Shown here: positions 51,598-59,114 of the stretch, piece after piece
Numbering within the stretch: position 1 is the stretch's first letter
Layout: each line of letters opens with the position of its first letter
Source: Protula sp. h YS-2021
Lineage: Eukaryota > Annelida > Polychaeta > Sabellida > Serpulidae
Direction: 5' to 3'
Assembly (NCBI GenBank): GCA_949752745.1
Contig: OX457029.1
Span: 14,005,051 to 14,069,050 of the forward strand
Length of the DNA stretch: 64,000 bases
Position numbers and translations under genes: made by a program
Notes under the pieces: model-generated
What the model was told of the DNA's origin: nothing
The model's database searches: none
Seen by the model: only the letters and a program-made list of their open reading frames with translations

Positions 51598-51954
51598 ATG
51601 GAACGTGAAAGTCGTAAGAGATTTACAACTGATATGGATACTCTTGCAGATGCAGTTAAAGACTTAAAAGTGAAAAATCCTACCACTACCATCAAGAAAT
51701 TGAAAGTGGAGACAGCACCAACACCACAGTCGTGGGATGGAATGCTTTCTCTAGGAAATGGAAAGTATATCAAGATTATGAAACAAAGCAATGAAGGAGT
51801 GGTAAACATTCGCAAGTACTTGAGAGATGAGGGGACTGGAAAAAACCGTCCAACGAAAAAGGGAATTTTGCTGACAATACCTGAATGGAAAATGTTGAAG
51901 AAGCAGGTGAAAGAAGTGGATAAAAGGCTTCGCAGACAAGAAGACGACTCATAA
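51598..51954 (+). CDS. PC4-like single-strand-DNA-binding protein
   Basis: 118 residues. After a charged N-terminal segment (about 1-45), residues 50-112 follow the PC4/SUB1 (p15) coactivator pattern: LGNGKYIKIM strand, VNIRKYL strand, a GTGKNRPTKKGILLT hairpin, then the IPEWKMLKKQVKEVDK helix, very like the GRKGISL...W..L..QI..ID ending of PC4. PC4 family proteins bind single-stranded DNA as dimers, so a role in strand-displacement replication or late transcription is likely; that is inference. ATG context is aacATGg, 58 bp after the polymerase stop. Confidence 0.75.
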   Translation: MERESRKRFTTDMDTLADAVKDLKVKNPTTTIKKLKVETAPTPQSWDGMLSLGNGKYIKIMKQSNEGVVNIRKYLRDEGTGKNRPTKKGILLTIPEWKMLKKQVKEVDKRLRRQEDDS

Positions 51955-51966
51955 CAAGGTAAAAAC

Positions 51967-52338
51967 ATGAATGCACTCATGCTGAACCGTGGTGCTTACC
52001 TTACTGTAAATGATAGGAATGAAGTGATACTAGGTTCTCAGACAAGTTATCATCGGTTTAAACCTGAAGTGTGGAAAGACTTTAAAAACATACCACTTGA
52101 ACATGGGTTTAAACGTAGACTTGAAAATAAAGTGGAAGTGACGGTGGCTGAATATGATTCTAACATACGTGTAGAAATCTGTAGAAATCTTTTACAGGAT
52201 TATCCAGAGGATTATAAGGGAGTTGTGCCAGATACACCATATACAGATTTGATCATCTTTGATATCAAGAACTGGCGCGCAGTCTTACGATTCCTAGAAG
52301 TGATACAACATCCACTCTTCACCATCTTGCGAGCATAA
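51967..52338 (+). CDS. Small protein, probable diverged double PC4-like module
   Basis: 123 residues, start 12 bp after the preceding stop. I recognise no named family, but the second half (VEVTVAEYDSNIRVEI ... TDLIIFDIKNWRAVLRFLEVI) repeats the strand-strand-strand-helix layout with the W of PC4. The first half (GAYLTVNDRNEVILGS...FKPEVWKDFKNI) is a shorter version. It probably arose by duplication of the neighbouring PC4-like gene and may share its nucleic-acid-binding role. The fold is inferred from pattern, not from alignment. Confidence 0.55.
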   Translation: MNALMLNRGAYLTVNDRNEVILGSQTSYHRFKPEVWKDFKNIPLEHGFKRRLENKVEVTVAEYDSNIRVEICRNLLQDYPEDYKGVVPDTPYTDLIIFDIKNWRAVLRFLEVIQHPLFTILRA

Positions 52339-52343
52339 AAAAC
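52334..52343 (+). promoter_or_regulatory. Possible TATA-like box overlapping a stop codon
   Basis: CATAAAAAAC, including the TAA stop of the preceding gene (52336-52338), lies 60 bp before the next ATG (52394). This is the same geometry as the box at the polymerase stop, but the match to TATA is weaker. Confidence 0.3.
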
Positions 52344-52393
52344 GTCTTTGCAGACAAGGAGACAGCTCATAGTTCATCTGACTGTTGAACGAG

Positions 52394-52735
52394 ATGGAAG
52401 ACTTTTTATCGGAATATGAACCCATTACGCATGGATTCTCATATCTGAGAAACGTATATGATGACATCGTGCTAAAACATTTTGGAAAGTATATCATTCT
52501 ATCAACTGACGAACAATCTGTGTTGAAAGACCATCTAGAGAAGCTGAGGATACCTGGCTTTCTCCTGAAACTCTCAGAGGATTTAGAAGTGCGTGTGACT
52601 GAGAACTATTTAGACGTGTTTGTACGATTTCGCCAATATGACGAGCTTACAAAATGCTACGACTACATCACCCTCAACACAGTGGAATGGCAAATGGCAC
52701 GCTCTGTTACAAGCATTGGATTGGAAAGAACCTGA
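52394..52735 (+). CDS. Small protein, probable diverged double PC4-like module
   Basis: 113 residues from the first ATG (MEDFLSEYE). Frame-only start codons lie slightly upstream but are not ATG. The second half (LEVRVTENYLDVFVRFRQ ... YDYITLNTVEWQMARSV) has the PC4-like pattern of three strands then a helix starting with a W. The first half (IVLKHFGKYIILSTDEQSVLKDHLEKL) is a shorter strand-strand-helix unit. This is the third of four such genes in a row. No named family recognised. It overlaps the next frame. Confidence 0.55.
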   Translation: MEDFLSEYEPITHGFSYLRNVYDDIVLKHFGKYIILSTDEQSVLKDHLEKLRIPGFLLKLSEDLEVRVTENYLDVFVRFRQYDELTKCYDYITLNTVEWQMARSVTSIGLERT

Positions 52736-53025
52736 CGCTTGAATTCAAAGAGGAAGGAGTGCAACTCATGCGAGGCACCAAGTCCATTGAACTGACGCAT
52801 CCCATGTGTGTTATGGTGATGAACATTGACATGAATGATCATGGATATGAACTGAAACTGTCTGAACATGAAGATGTTAAAATAATAAAGTTTGGTAGTG
52901 GACAGTGTTATGCTAGTTTTCATAGCATTTACAAACGTGGATGTAATGTCTATGATACATATATTAATTTAGATTGGTATGAATGGCATGTGTTTATCGA
53001 TGTATTGAATGTATTTGTAAAATAA
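52687..53025 (+). CDS. Small protein, probable diverged double PC4-like module
   Basis: 112 residues from ATG 52687, overlapping the previous gene by 49 bp in another frame. Alternative ATGs are 52654 and 52768; I prefer 52687 because it keeps the first strand (LTLEFKEEGVQL). The C-terminal half (VKIIKFGSGQCYASFHSIYKR ... YDTYINLDWYEWHVFIDVLNVF) repeats the layout of its neighbours, again with W before the helix. The stop overlaps an AATAAA. Function unknown; single-strand nucleic-acid binding is a reasonable guess. Confidence 0.5.
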   Translation: MANGTLCYKHWIGKNLTLEFKEEGVQLMRGTKSIELTHPMCVMVMNIDMNDHGYELKLSEHEDVKIIKFGSGQCYASFHSIYKRGCNVYDTYINLDWYEWHVFIDVLNVFVK

Positions 53026-53079
53026 AAAAATTCAATGTAAAATAATTGTTAAAATGTAAATAATGTATAACACAATAAA
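53021..53079 (+). terminator. Poly(A) signals of the + block
   Basis: AATAAA at 53021-53026, overlapping the last stop codon, and again at 53074-53079, inside the short AT-rich gap between the two convergent blocks. Confidence 0.6.
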
Positions 53080-53106
53080 CAAAGAATGTTGTATAAAACT
53101 GTCTTG

Positions 53107-53112
53107 TTTATT
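53107..53112 (-). terminator. Poly(A) signal of the - block
   Basis: TTTATT on the + strand (AATAAA on the - strand), about 70 bp beyond the protease stop codon. Confidence 0.5.
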
Positions 53113-53178
53113 TACAATATTCATAATACAATTCACAATTACCAACAACTTAACTAATGCAAATTAACTAATACAACA

Positions 53179-53616
53179 TCAATAAAATAATGGTTTATAA
53201 TGTCTATATACAAAATCCTTTACAACAAAATCACCATCACTTCTTCTTAATACATCAATGATTTTAAAAGGACTATGTCCTCGAGCTCTTTGAATTATAT
53301 AATACACACAATAAAATCCACATGTAGAGGATATTGGTGTTTGTAATGGAACTGAATTATAAATGAAATTAAACTTTAAAAACTTATTCAAACGACTGTC
53401 TATAGGTAAAAGTCCATAAGAGTCAAAATATTCTGCAGGGTCTTCGTCATAATATACTGCCACCCAATGCTCTCCTGGCTCATCATGATCGTCTGTGTTG
53501 ATGACATAGGCACCGCGTTGTAAAGATGGTAACTGGTCCATGGCAAACACACCTTGGAACAAGTCTTTTGTCGTGGCATCATGGGATAGGATGGCTTCTA
53601 TCTGCTTCGTGTTCAT
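53179..53616 (-). CDS. Adenain-like cysteine protease
   Basis: 145 residues; maturation protease of the adenovirus/Polinton type (family C5), expected to process virion proteins. Catalytic pattern: GEHWVAVYYD with His50, EYFDSYG with Asp65 (acid), LQTPISSTCGFYCVYY with oxyanion Gln92 and Cys99. This is the H-(D/E)-Q-C order of adenain but in a shorter protein. The ATG overlaps the capsid gene stop as ATGA, suggesting coupled translation. Last gene of the - block. Confidence 0.92.
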   Translation of the reverse strand: MNTKQIEAILSHDATTKDLFQGVFAMDQLPSLQRGAYVINTDDHDEPGEHWVAVYYDEDPAEYFDSYGLLPIDSRLNKFLKFNFIYNSVPLQTPISSTCGFYCVYYIIQRARGHSPFKIIDVLRRSDGDFVVKDFVYRHYKPLFY

Positions 53617-54986
53617 GACTGGTAGTCGAATTGAATGCTACGATTTGCACTTATTTCAACAATGTTATCAAATTCAGCATACACTATAACATTGACTGTA
53701 TTTTGCAAGGCGCCAGCAAAATTCATTTCTAGTCTCAAATTCCCATGTTTGATAAGGGCATAATGATCAGCACCATCATAATCAGGTGTTAAGTCAAAAG
53801 AAAATAAAGAATAACCTCTAGGCCAATCTTCCCGTTTTATAATCGAACTTTTCTCACCATCCAGTCTATCAAAAGATTTGTAAAGTGTTTCAAAAGCATC
53901 AAGATATTTGCCTCGATTTATATCAAGCTTGAGAGGTTTTGATAGGACTGGTTCACCATCAGAGTAAAGCTGCATAAAGTTAAGATTGAAATGTTCAAAA
54001 TTGTATGGATTTCTCAATACTGTTCCAGCAAAGGATTCATTATGAACCATTCCAATGACAATACGTTTTGGTAATTGGCCTAAAAAGATACTATCTTTCA
54101 CAAAAGATTGAAATCCAGTTGCAATAGCTAAAACTTTACATTCTTTTCTAGTAACAATAAACTTAGCAGGACTTTTCATCAACGCATCTGCATGTCCCAA
54201 CTGAATACCTGGACTAACCCTCACTTTGCGAATGGTTAAAAACGCTTCTCTGACTTCTACTTTAAAACCATTATTTGCAGCCATTAATACATATTCATCT
54301 TTTTGTCTATGTAAGCGTAATTTCATACTAACACCATTGGGAAGATAACGATCCTGCTCAAACAAATCTACCCTTAAACCACCTGTAAGCATAAACTCAC
54401 GGCTTAGACGTGTATACAAATAGCGATTATGTAAACCATTATTTCCTGTTTCAGCTATATCACCACCTTCAATATTTACATGAAAACCTGATACATATCT
54501 TTCATGATTAGGTCTTTTCACCTCATGAGTATTCATTGACCCGGCAGTATCTTTATAGATGAGACGCATAGAGCGCTCAGAATTGAGACTTTCTTCCGAG
54601 TCATGAACGAGATGAGATATGATACTGGTATAACCATGAGTATTGTTACTATGTGATACCAATCGATCATTTAGAAATAATTCAATATTAGACCATAACC
54701 CATTGAACAAATCATTGATACATGACACGTTATCATCTACACCACACGCTTCTCCATCAACCTTTACAATGCGACATACAATATGGAGTTTACTGTTCTT
54801 TAAATCTAGATATTCTTCGGTACTCGCAGGAATGTAGAATTCTATTGGAGCACCTTCTCTAATGGTAGTTAGTGGTTGATAGTCTACATTATAACTTTTT
54901 TCTACAGCAGTTTGCGTTGGTGGTATGTGAAACCATTCTAATGGAGAAAGACTACATTCACAAGAATGATTATGAATTAAAGACAT
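53613..54986 (-). CDS. Major capsid protein, double jelly-roll (hexon-like)
   Basis: 457 residues. The N-terminal region has the signature shared by Polinton and adintovirus hexons: IEFYIPASTEEYLDLKNSKL, then a segment with LWSNIELFLNDRLVSHSNN and conserved Tyr/His positions. The C-terminal half (FEHFNLNFMQLYSDGEP, YSLFSFDLTPDYDG..., LRLEMNFAGALQNTVNVIVYAEFDN) matches the end of the second jelly roll. The order penton-core protein-capsid-protease is also typical. The ATG starts two bases after the preceding stop, with no room for its own promoter outside that gene. It builds the icosahedral shell as a trimer in relatives. Confidence 0.93.
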   Translation of the reverse strand: MSLIHNHSCECSLSPLEWFHIPPTQTAVEKSYNVDYQPLTTIREGAPIEFYIPASTEEYLDLKNSKLHIVCRIVKVDGEACGVDDNVSCINDLFNGLWSNIELFLNDRLVSHSNNTHGYTSIISHLVHDSEESLNSERSMRLIYKDTAGSMNTHEVKRPNHERYVSGFHVNIEGGDIAETGNNGLHNRYLYTRLSREFMLTGGLRVDLFEQDRYLPNGVSMKLRLHRQKDEYVLMAANNGFKVEVREAFLTIRKVRVSPGIQLGHADALMKSPAKFIVTRKECKVLAIATGFQSFVKDSIFLGQLPKRIVIGMVHNESFAGTVLRNPYNFEHFNLNFMQLYSDGEPVLSKPLKLDINRGKYLDAFETLYKSFDRLDGEKSSIIKREDWPRGYSLFSFDLTPDYDGADHYALIKHGNLRLEMNFAGALQNTVNVIVYAEFDNIVEISANRSIQFDYQS

Positions 54987-54988
54987 GA

Positions 54989-55345
54989 TTAAAAAATATC
55001 TTTCTTATATTTTGTTGATGTTATCCGTTTAGCTGCCTTTCGCCTTCTGACAGGTTTTGCTGGTTTCGCTCTCTTTTGTCCTCCTAACTCATCACCAAAC
55101 ATACGTTGTGCTACTCGACCTGTAACATCTTTCGCGACATCTTTTGCAGCCTTTTTAAGATGTGGTGCAACGATTTTAGCCCCTGCCTTAAGCAGTGGAA
55201 TAGCTTTTCGAGCCAATGATCCCAGTATTGAACCAATACCATCTCCATATTGTATTCGCGCTCCTTTAAATCCTGGTAATTCTCCACCCACTTGACGAAG
55301 AAAATGGTTGCGATAAATAGATGGATTGTGTGTGTATGCTTTCAT
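54989..55345 (-). CDS. Small basic virion protein, adenovirus core/pVI-like
   Basis: 118 residues. N-terminal ELPGFKGARIQYGDGIGSIL, then a hydrophobic-amphipathic stretch (GSLARKAIPLLKAGAKIV, about 42-60), a Lys-rich helix and a strongly basic C-terminus (RAKPAKPVRRRKAAKR). A Gly-rich start, an amphipathic helix and a basic tail are seen in minor core or membrane-lytic proteins of adenoviruses and in equivalents from Polintons. A DNA-condensing or membrane-active role is inferred. The ATG overlaps the penton stop as ATGA. Possible adenain cleavage sites were not resolved. Confidence 0.65.
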   Translation of the reverse strand: MKAYTHNPSIYRNHFLRQVGGELPGFKGARIQYGDGIGSILGSLARKAIPLLKAGAKIVAPHLKKAAKDVAKDVTGRVAQRMFGDELGGQKRAKPAKPVRRRKAAKRITSTKYKKDIF

Positions 55346-56106
55346 AATGCTTTTGGTCGAAAATGAAGTTTACAGATCACCTTCCCAGTTTGAAATGGAA
55401 CATTATGGTCTGTGTCATCCTTAATATTCATTTCTATCACATCAAATTTGGATGTGTTTACAGGAACATAATGAGGTTCTCCATAAGTTTTCATGATAAT
55501 GTCTCCATCATGTCCTTGTATTGCAACAGAACGTAGCAAAGGAACATAATAATCACCAACAACTTGTGGCTCGCAAATACTACAGTACACATAAAGTGTA
55601 TAAAACCCCTGTTTCACATCAGCTTTATATTCAGCTGTACACGTTTCAGTATACCATTGATTTGGGATAAATCCTAAAATCTCAGCTAATCCAGTGGAGA
55701 ATGACACTTCAAAGCCGTATTTTAGATATAGAAAAACGCGTCGTCTAATTTTATCATACTTTATCCGAATACCTTCTTTAAGGTCATCTTTCATAGAATT
55801 AGTTGCTTCTTCATTGACTGCATGACATATTTCTTGTATGGATCTGTAGTAACCATAAGGAATATTGATTGTGCCAAGAACAACATCATTCAGTGGTTGT
55901 TGTCGATACTGAATAGAATAGTCCATTCCATGTCTCATGGTTGTCCATGTATGTGGATATTGAATTTCAGCTAATGCCACTTCATATTTTCCGTTCAGAT
56001 AGATGGTTCGAGGCATACGAATTTGATAATTCGAAGTCTTGTTGTTGGGATAATAGTTCATACTAGCATTGCTGGGTAAAGTAATGTAAAAACTTGTTGA
56101 CTCCAT
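55342..56106 (-). CDS. Penton-type minor capsid protein (single jelly roll)
   Basis: 254 residues. It opens with the conserved Polinton/adintovirus penton start FYITLPSNASMNYYPNNKT followed by a LNGKYEVALAEIQYPHTW strand. Later there are GYYRSIQEICHAVN and LAEILGFIPNQWY segments that are regular in this family. It is expected to sit at the five-fold vertices beside the hexon-like protein. The ATG lies 54 bp after the preceding stop; gTATATAc about 40 bp upstream could be its own TATA box. Confidence 0.88.
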   Translation of the reverse strand: MESTSFYITLPSNASMNYYPNNKTSNYQIRMPRTIYLNGKYEVALAEIQYPHTWTTMRHGMDYSIQYRQQPLNDVVLGTINIPYGYYRSIQEICHAVNEEATNSMKDDLKEGIRIKYDKIRRRVFLYLKYGFEVSFSTGLAEILGFIPNQWYTETCTAEYKADVKQGFYTLYVYCSICEPQVVGDYYVPLLRSVAIQGHDGDIIMKTYGEPHYVPVNTSKFDVIEMNIKDDTDHNVPFQTGKVICKLHFRPKAL

Positions 56107-56160
56107 GACAGCTAAATCGTTTATGTGATGTAGATAGACTAGATGTGTATATACATTACT

Positions 56161-56385
56161 TCATGTTTGACACTCTTCATCTTCACTTTCTACATTGTTG
56201 TCTACATTGTTGTCTACATTGTCGTCTAAATTGCTATCTACATGATCTAAATTGGTATCTACTACTTCTCCCTGACAACAAGCACTAACACACCTAATTT
56301 TTACAGGAATGGTATTTTTATTTCCATTTTCTTTACAACAACAACAACACCATAGCTCTTTAATCCATGTTAAAAAGTTTCCCAT
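56161..56385 (-). CDS. Small Cys-rich protein with N-myristoylation-like start
   Basis: 74 residues. MGNFLTWIKELWCCCCC starts with Gly2 and is followed by five consecutive Cys, a combination typical of dually acylated membrane-associated proteins. A KIRCVSACC segment follows, then a very acidic tail with repeats of DNVDNNV. The start overlaps the end of the preceding gene by 16 bp in another frame. No family recognised. Position among the virion genes suggests membrane association or assembly, as inference only. Serine is absent at position 6 of the classical myristoylation signal, so acylation needs testing. Confidence 0.6.
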   Translation of the reverse strand: MGNFLTWIKELWCCCCCKENGNKNTIPVKIRCVSACCQGEVVDTNLDHVDSNLDDNVDNNVDNNVESEDEECQT

Positions 56386-56960
56386 CCTTCTGGAAACAAC
56401 CTTTGTTGACGTTGTTGTATCTCTTTTGTAATATCTTCACGAGTTGTCTTTTTACCAAAAACAGTTTTTGGAATATTAGCATCTACAATTTCCTCAATAA
56501 ACTGCTTCCAACCATGCGGTGGTTCTCGTCGTTCTTTTCTTCTTGTAGTAACCAATGCTTCTTTCAACAAATCAATAATGTTGGAATTTGTAATGACAGT
56601 ACCCGTTTTTAAAACAAGTTCATTTTTATCTGTCCATCTCGTACCATATTTCTTAAGTTCTGCTAGAAGTTGTGTTAGTTTTACATGATAAATAGGTTGA
56701 AAATGGCTTAGAAACTGTTGGGACTTTTCTGATTTTTCTGCTTTGGATGATGTAACAGACTTTTGCCGCTGTTGTTGCGACTGAATTGTTCGTAAATGAC
56801 GACCAAGAACTTGAGACATTTCTATTGCCTTTTCACGAGTTCGTTTCCCACGTAAAAGTTTATTCACTTTCGTTTTGATTTCACCATCTTTTCCCTTCTT
56901 TTCTAACAACATTTTATATTCATATTCAGGAATGAGGACCATTTTCATAGTATGTTTCAT
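56370..56960 (-). CDS. Conserved-looking Polinton protein of unknown function
   Basis: 196 residues. The N-terminus MVLIPEYEYKMLLEK, a basic middle rich in Gln/Lys/Ser and a C-terminal region with NSNIIDLLKEALV ... PPHGWKQFIEEIVDANIPKTVFG resemble uncharacterised proteins found between the ATPase and penton genes of other Polintons. I know no function. The ATG overlaps the previous stop as ATGA. Confidence 0.65.
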   Translation of the reverse strand: MKHTMKMVLIPEYEYKMLLEKKGKDGEIKTKVNKLLRGKRTREKAIEMSQVLGRHLRTIQSQQQRQKSVTSSKAEKSEKSQQFLSHFQPIYHVKLTQLLAELKKYGTRWTDKNELVLKTGTVITNSNIIDLLKEALVTTRRKERREPPHGWKQFIEEIVDANIPKTVFGKKTTREDITKEIQQRQQRLFPEGWETF

Positions 56961-57283
56961 TTTAACAGCAACTGAGCTAACAAGGGTAATGCAAATTTAG
57001 CAATAGCTCCAATGAATCCTCCTTTCTGATTAACCAACTTCTTTTTTCTTCGAAGTGATATCTTCTTATCTGCTAGTGTACGTAGGGTATGACGTTCACG
57101 CTTGAATACCTTATACCTTTTTGAGCTTAAGGGTAAATGTCCTCGCAATATATTCAAACAAATTTCAAACAAGCTAGTTAATTCTTCCTTAGTAGCTTGT
57201 TGTAGCAAGGATTTACGTCGTTTAGGCCCGCTGCGTGCGAGCAAGTGAAGAAATGGTTGATTCGCTTGAATACGTTTAGACAT
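56957..57283 (-). CDS. Small basic Polinton protein with C-terminal hydrophobic helix
   Basis: 108 residues. An N-terminal helical region (LFEICLNILRGHLPLS) is followed by a Lys/Arg-rich segment (LADKKISLRRKKKLV) and a Gly-led hydrophobic end (KGGFIGAIAKFALPLLAQLLLK). This three-part layout is common to a small protein of Polintons and adintoviruses. The basic part could bind DNA and the hydrophobic end could contact membranes; both are inference. The start overlaps the ATPase stop by 8 bp. Confidence 0.65.
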   Translation of the reverse strand: MSKRIQANQPFLHLLARSGPKRRKSLLQQATKEELTSLFEICLNILRGHLPLSSKRYKVFKRERHTLRTLADKKISLRRKKKLVNQKGGFIGAIAKFALPLLAQLLLK

Positions 57284-57935
57284 CTTGGTTGCGAATGGTT
57301 AAGTGACTTGGTTCTTGTTCATACGCCACCTTATCAACATAGACGTAATGTGTATCTTTTGGTAAAATGCCTGTACGAATACGTAGTTGATCATTTGTCT
57401 TCGGCTTCAAATCAATGAATAAATAGCCATGAGGTTTGCTGGTAGCATCTTGATAGGCTTCTATGAGAAATTGAGATTTTCCAGGATACATTTGTCGCGC
57501 TAATGTACTTATTTGTTGACTGTCTCTAGGATTTTTAAACAGAATGATGTAATGTGTATTCAAACTAATATTTCGCATTTCTCTACCATGATGAAACAAA
57601 TTATGCACAATAAAAATAATGCTTAGATTTTGATGACTGCTACCAACACTAAATAGACGTGTCATGCGTTCATCACTATGACATTTGGTCATTAAGTCAT
57701 CAATGATGAGTAAGTTTGGTTTTTTCGGGTTAAAACGCTCTTCAATGTCATCTGGAATGCCTTGGTAAAATTCCACACCTTTCATTCCCTTGTACAAAGG
57801 CTGATCTGCTGCATAGAGCCATAAAATGGTTTTTGGAGAGGGTTTAATTAACTTTTGTTCTAGAATTTCTCTAACTAGAGAAGTTTTACCACTGCCTGTA
57901 GGTCCAGAGACCAAACACGTGAATGGATGCTTCAT
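57276..57935 (-). CDS. Genome-packaging ATPase (FtsK-HerA type)
   Basis: 219 residues from ATG 57935. A longer frame exists but starts with TTG. Walker A is GPTGSGKT (11-18) and Walker B LLIIDDL (75-81), with a SIIFIVHNLFHHG segment and a polar sensor region after it, as in the A32-like packaging ATPases of Polintons and related double-jelly-roll viruses. It would drive DNA into preformed capsids. The ATG overlaps the chromodomain ORF stop as ATGA. Confidence 0.93.
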   Translation of the reverse strand: MKHPFTCLVSGPTGSGKTSLVREILEQKLIKPSPKTILWLYAADQPLYKGMKGVEFYQGIPDDIEERFNPKKPNLLIIDDLMTKCHSDERMTRLFSVGSSHQNLSIIFIVHNLFHHGREMRNISLNTHYIILFKNPRDSQQISTLARQMYPGKSQFLIEAYQDATSKPHGYLFIDLKPKTNDQLRIRTGILPKDTHYVYVDKVAYEQEPSHLTIRNQDV

Positions 57936-58237
57936 TTTCGAATATCTGTTTCTTTCACCCAACTGTTAAACTTCTTTGGCCAACCTAACCACTTCACAAA
58001 TAATTCTTTAACACCTCGTCTTTTTCGTGTTTTCAAGACCTTTTCAATTCTGTAGACTGATTCAATATCTTTTGTCACTTTCTGCAGTTCTTCTTCATAA
58101 AAATGTCCGTCAATATCTTCATCCAAAAAGTCTTTCACACGATACAAGTGTATTCCTTGCTTCTTACAACGATGTGTGATAATGAACACTTCTTGCGTCC
58201 ACTTTATATGATAATCCCGTTGAAATACATATTTCAT
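57932..58237 (-). CDS. Chromodomain protein, detached C-terminal part of the integrase
   Basis: 101 residues. The first 45 look like the end of the SH3-like domain that follows the catalytic core in Polinton integrases. Residues 61-99 are a chromodomain (VYRIEKVLKTRKR.GVKELFVKWLGW...NSWVKETDI) with cage aromatics Tyr62, Trp83 and Trp93. In most Polintons core and chromodomain are one protein; here they are separate frames meeting at ATGA. Chromodomains of this type bind methylated histone tails and direct integration. It may be made by re-initiation, or the split may be a single-base lesion. Confidence 0.85.
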   Translation of the reverse strand: MKYVFQRDYHIKWTQEVFIITHRCKKQGIHLYRVKDFLDEDIDGHFYEEELQKVTKDIESVYRIEKVLKTRKRRGVKELFVKWLGWPKKFNSWVKETDIRK

Positions 58238-59034
58238 GTGAGAATGCGAACCTGATCACCAATTTTAAATTTGTAGGGTTTTTTCTTCTTCTTTGGTTTT
58301 AATTTCAATTTGTCTACATACATATACTTCCACACTTTCGATTCTATGTCTTTACGAATATCTGCAGGAGCATACTTATTAGGGAGGGAGCCATGAGGTC
58401 TATGGTTGTAATTATACACTAAGTCTGGAAGGATGTCCATATATCGATACGTTTGATTATGTAGGAAATATCGATACATCATTCCCTTTAGAGTACGAAT
58501 GACTCTCTCAGCAAAGTTGGCTTTGGTTTCATTCTTTGTCGTATAGGCATGTATTCCCTCCTTCTTCATAAATGCTTTTACCCATCTGTTTTTAAATTCA
58601 GTTCCTTTGTCTGACCTTAGAGTTCGTGGTCTTCGTTGTGTTTCATGAAAAATCTTTTGAAAGGCTTCTATGACACTCGTATGTGATTTATTAGGCATTG
58701 GTTGCACCCATAAATATTTGGAAAACACATCAATGACAACTAATAAAAAACGGGTGTCATCATTATAGGAAGCTATGTTTCCCATGTCAGCTAAATCAAT
58801 ATCCCACATGTCATCAATTCCACGTGTAATGACACGTTGCCTTTTAAACCTATATTTTACAGGTTGTAGTAAACTGAAGGCATCTTGATCCTGTAACCAT
58901 TTCTTCACTTGTGAATGAGTGACTGGTTGATCATGTTTTCTTAATATGTGATATAGTTTGTAAGGACCAGCAAATGCCCCGGGTTGACCAGGTTTAAAAT
59001 AAATATTGGTTAAGTAGTCTTTCCACGTCGACAT
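58234..59034 (-). CDS. Integrase catalytic core (retroviral/Polinton type)
   Basis: 266 residues. The DDE acidic residues appear to be Asp80 (MWDIDLADM), Asp142 (LRSDKGTEF) and Glu176 (NFAERVIRTLKG), giving a near D-D-35-E arrangement. The frame ends within the SH3-like domain (KFKIGDQVRILT) where other Polinton integrases continue to a chromodomain. The continuation lies in the next frame, sharing ATGA with this stop. It catalyses insertion of the element. The start context gttaacATGt is nearly the same as that of the PC4-like gene. No canonical slippery site leads to the next frame. Confidence 0.93.
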   Translation of the reverse strand: MSTWKDYLTNIYFKPGQPGAFAGPYKLYHILRKHDQPVTHSQVKKWLQDQDAFSLLQPVKYRFKRQRVITRGIDDMWDIDLADMGNIASYNDDTRFLLVVIDVFSKYLWVQPMPNKSHTSVIEAFQKIFHETQRRPRTLRSDKGTEFKNRWVKAFMKKEGIHAYTTKNETKANFAERVIRTLKGMMYRYFLHNQTYRYMDILPDLVYNYNHRPHGSLPNKYAPADIRKDIESKVWKYMYVDKLKLKPKKKKKPYKFKIGDQVRILT

Positions 59035-59114
59035 GTTAACACTAAATGATTAACACTTGTTAACATATCTTGTATTTTATTTTATCAACACATCTTGCAT
59101 TTTATCAACATATC
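59035..59114 (-). promoter_or_regulatory. AT-rich leader of the integrase gene
   Basis: An 80-bp gap between the Cys-rich protein gene and the integrase, with a duplicated unit 'aagatatgttgataaaatgc' on the - strand and gataaaataaaatac, either of which could serve as a TATA-like element. It is the largest gap inside the - block except those flanking the double-PC4 gene. Confidence 0.3.

Noticed and set aside
57936..57962. Longer packaging ATPase starting upstream (MGERNRYSK)
   Set aside because: That first codon is TTG. The ATG at 57935 forms an ATGA overlap with the preceding gene like several neighbours and is six codons closer to the conserved core.
58234..58300. Programmed -1 frameshift at the A6 run upstream of the integrase stop
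   Set aside because: A shift at that run would meet stop codons (TAA, then TGA) in the -1 frame before reaching the chromodomain frame, so it cannot link the two.
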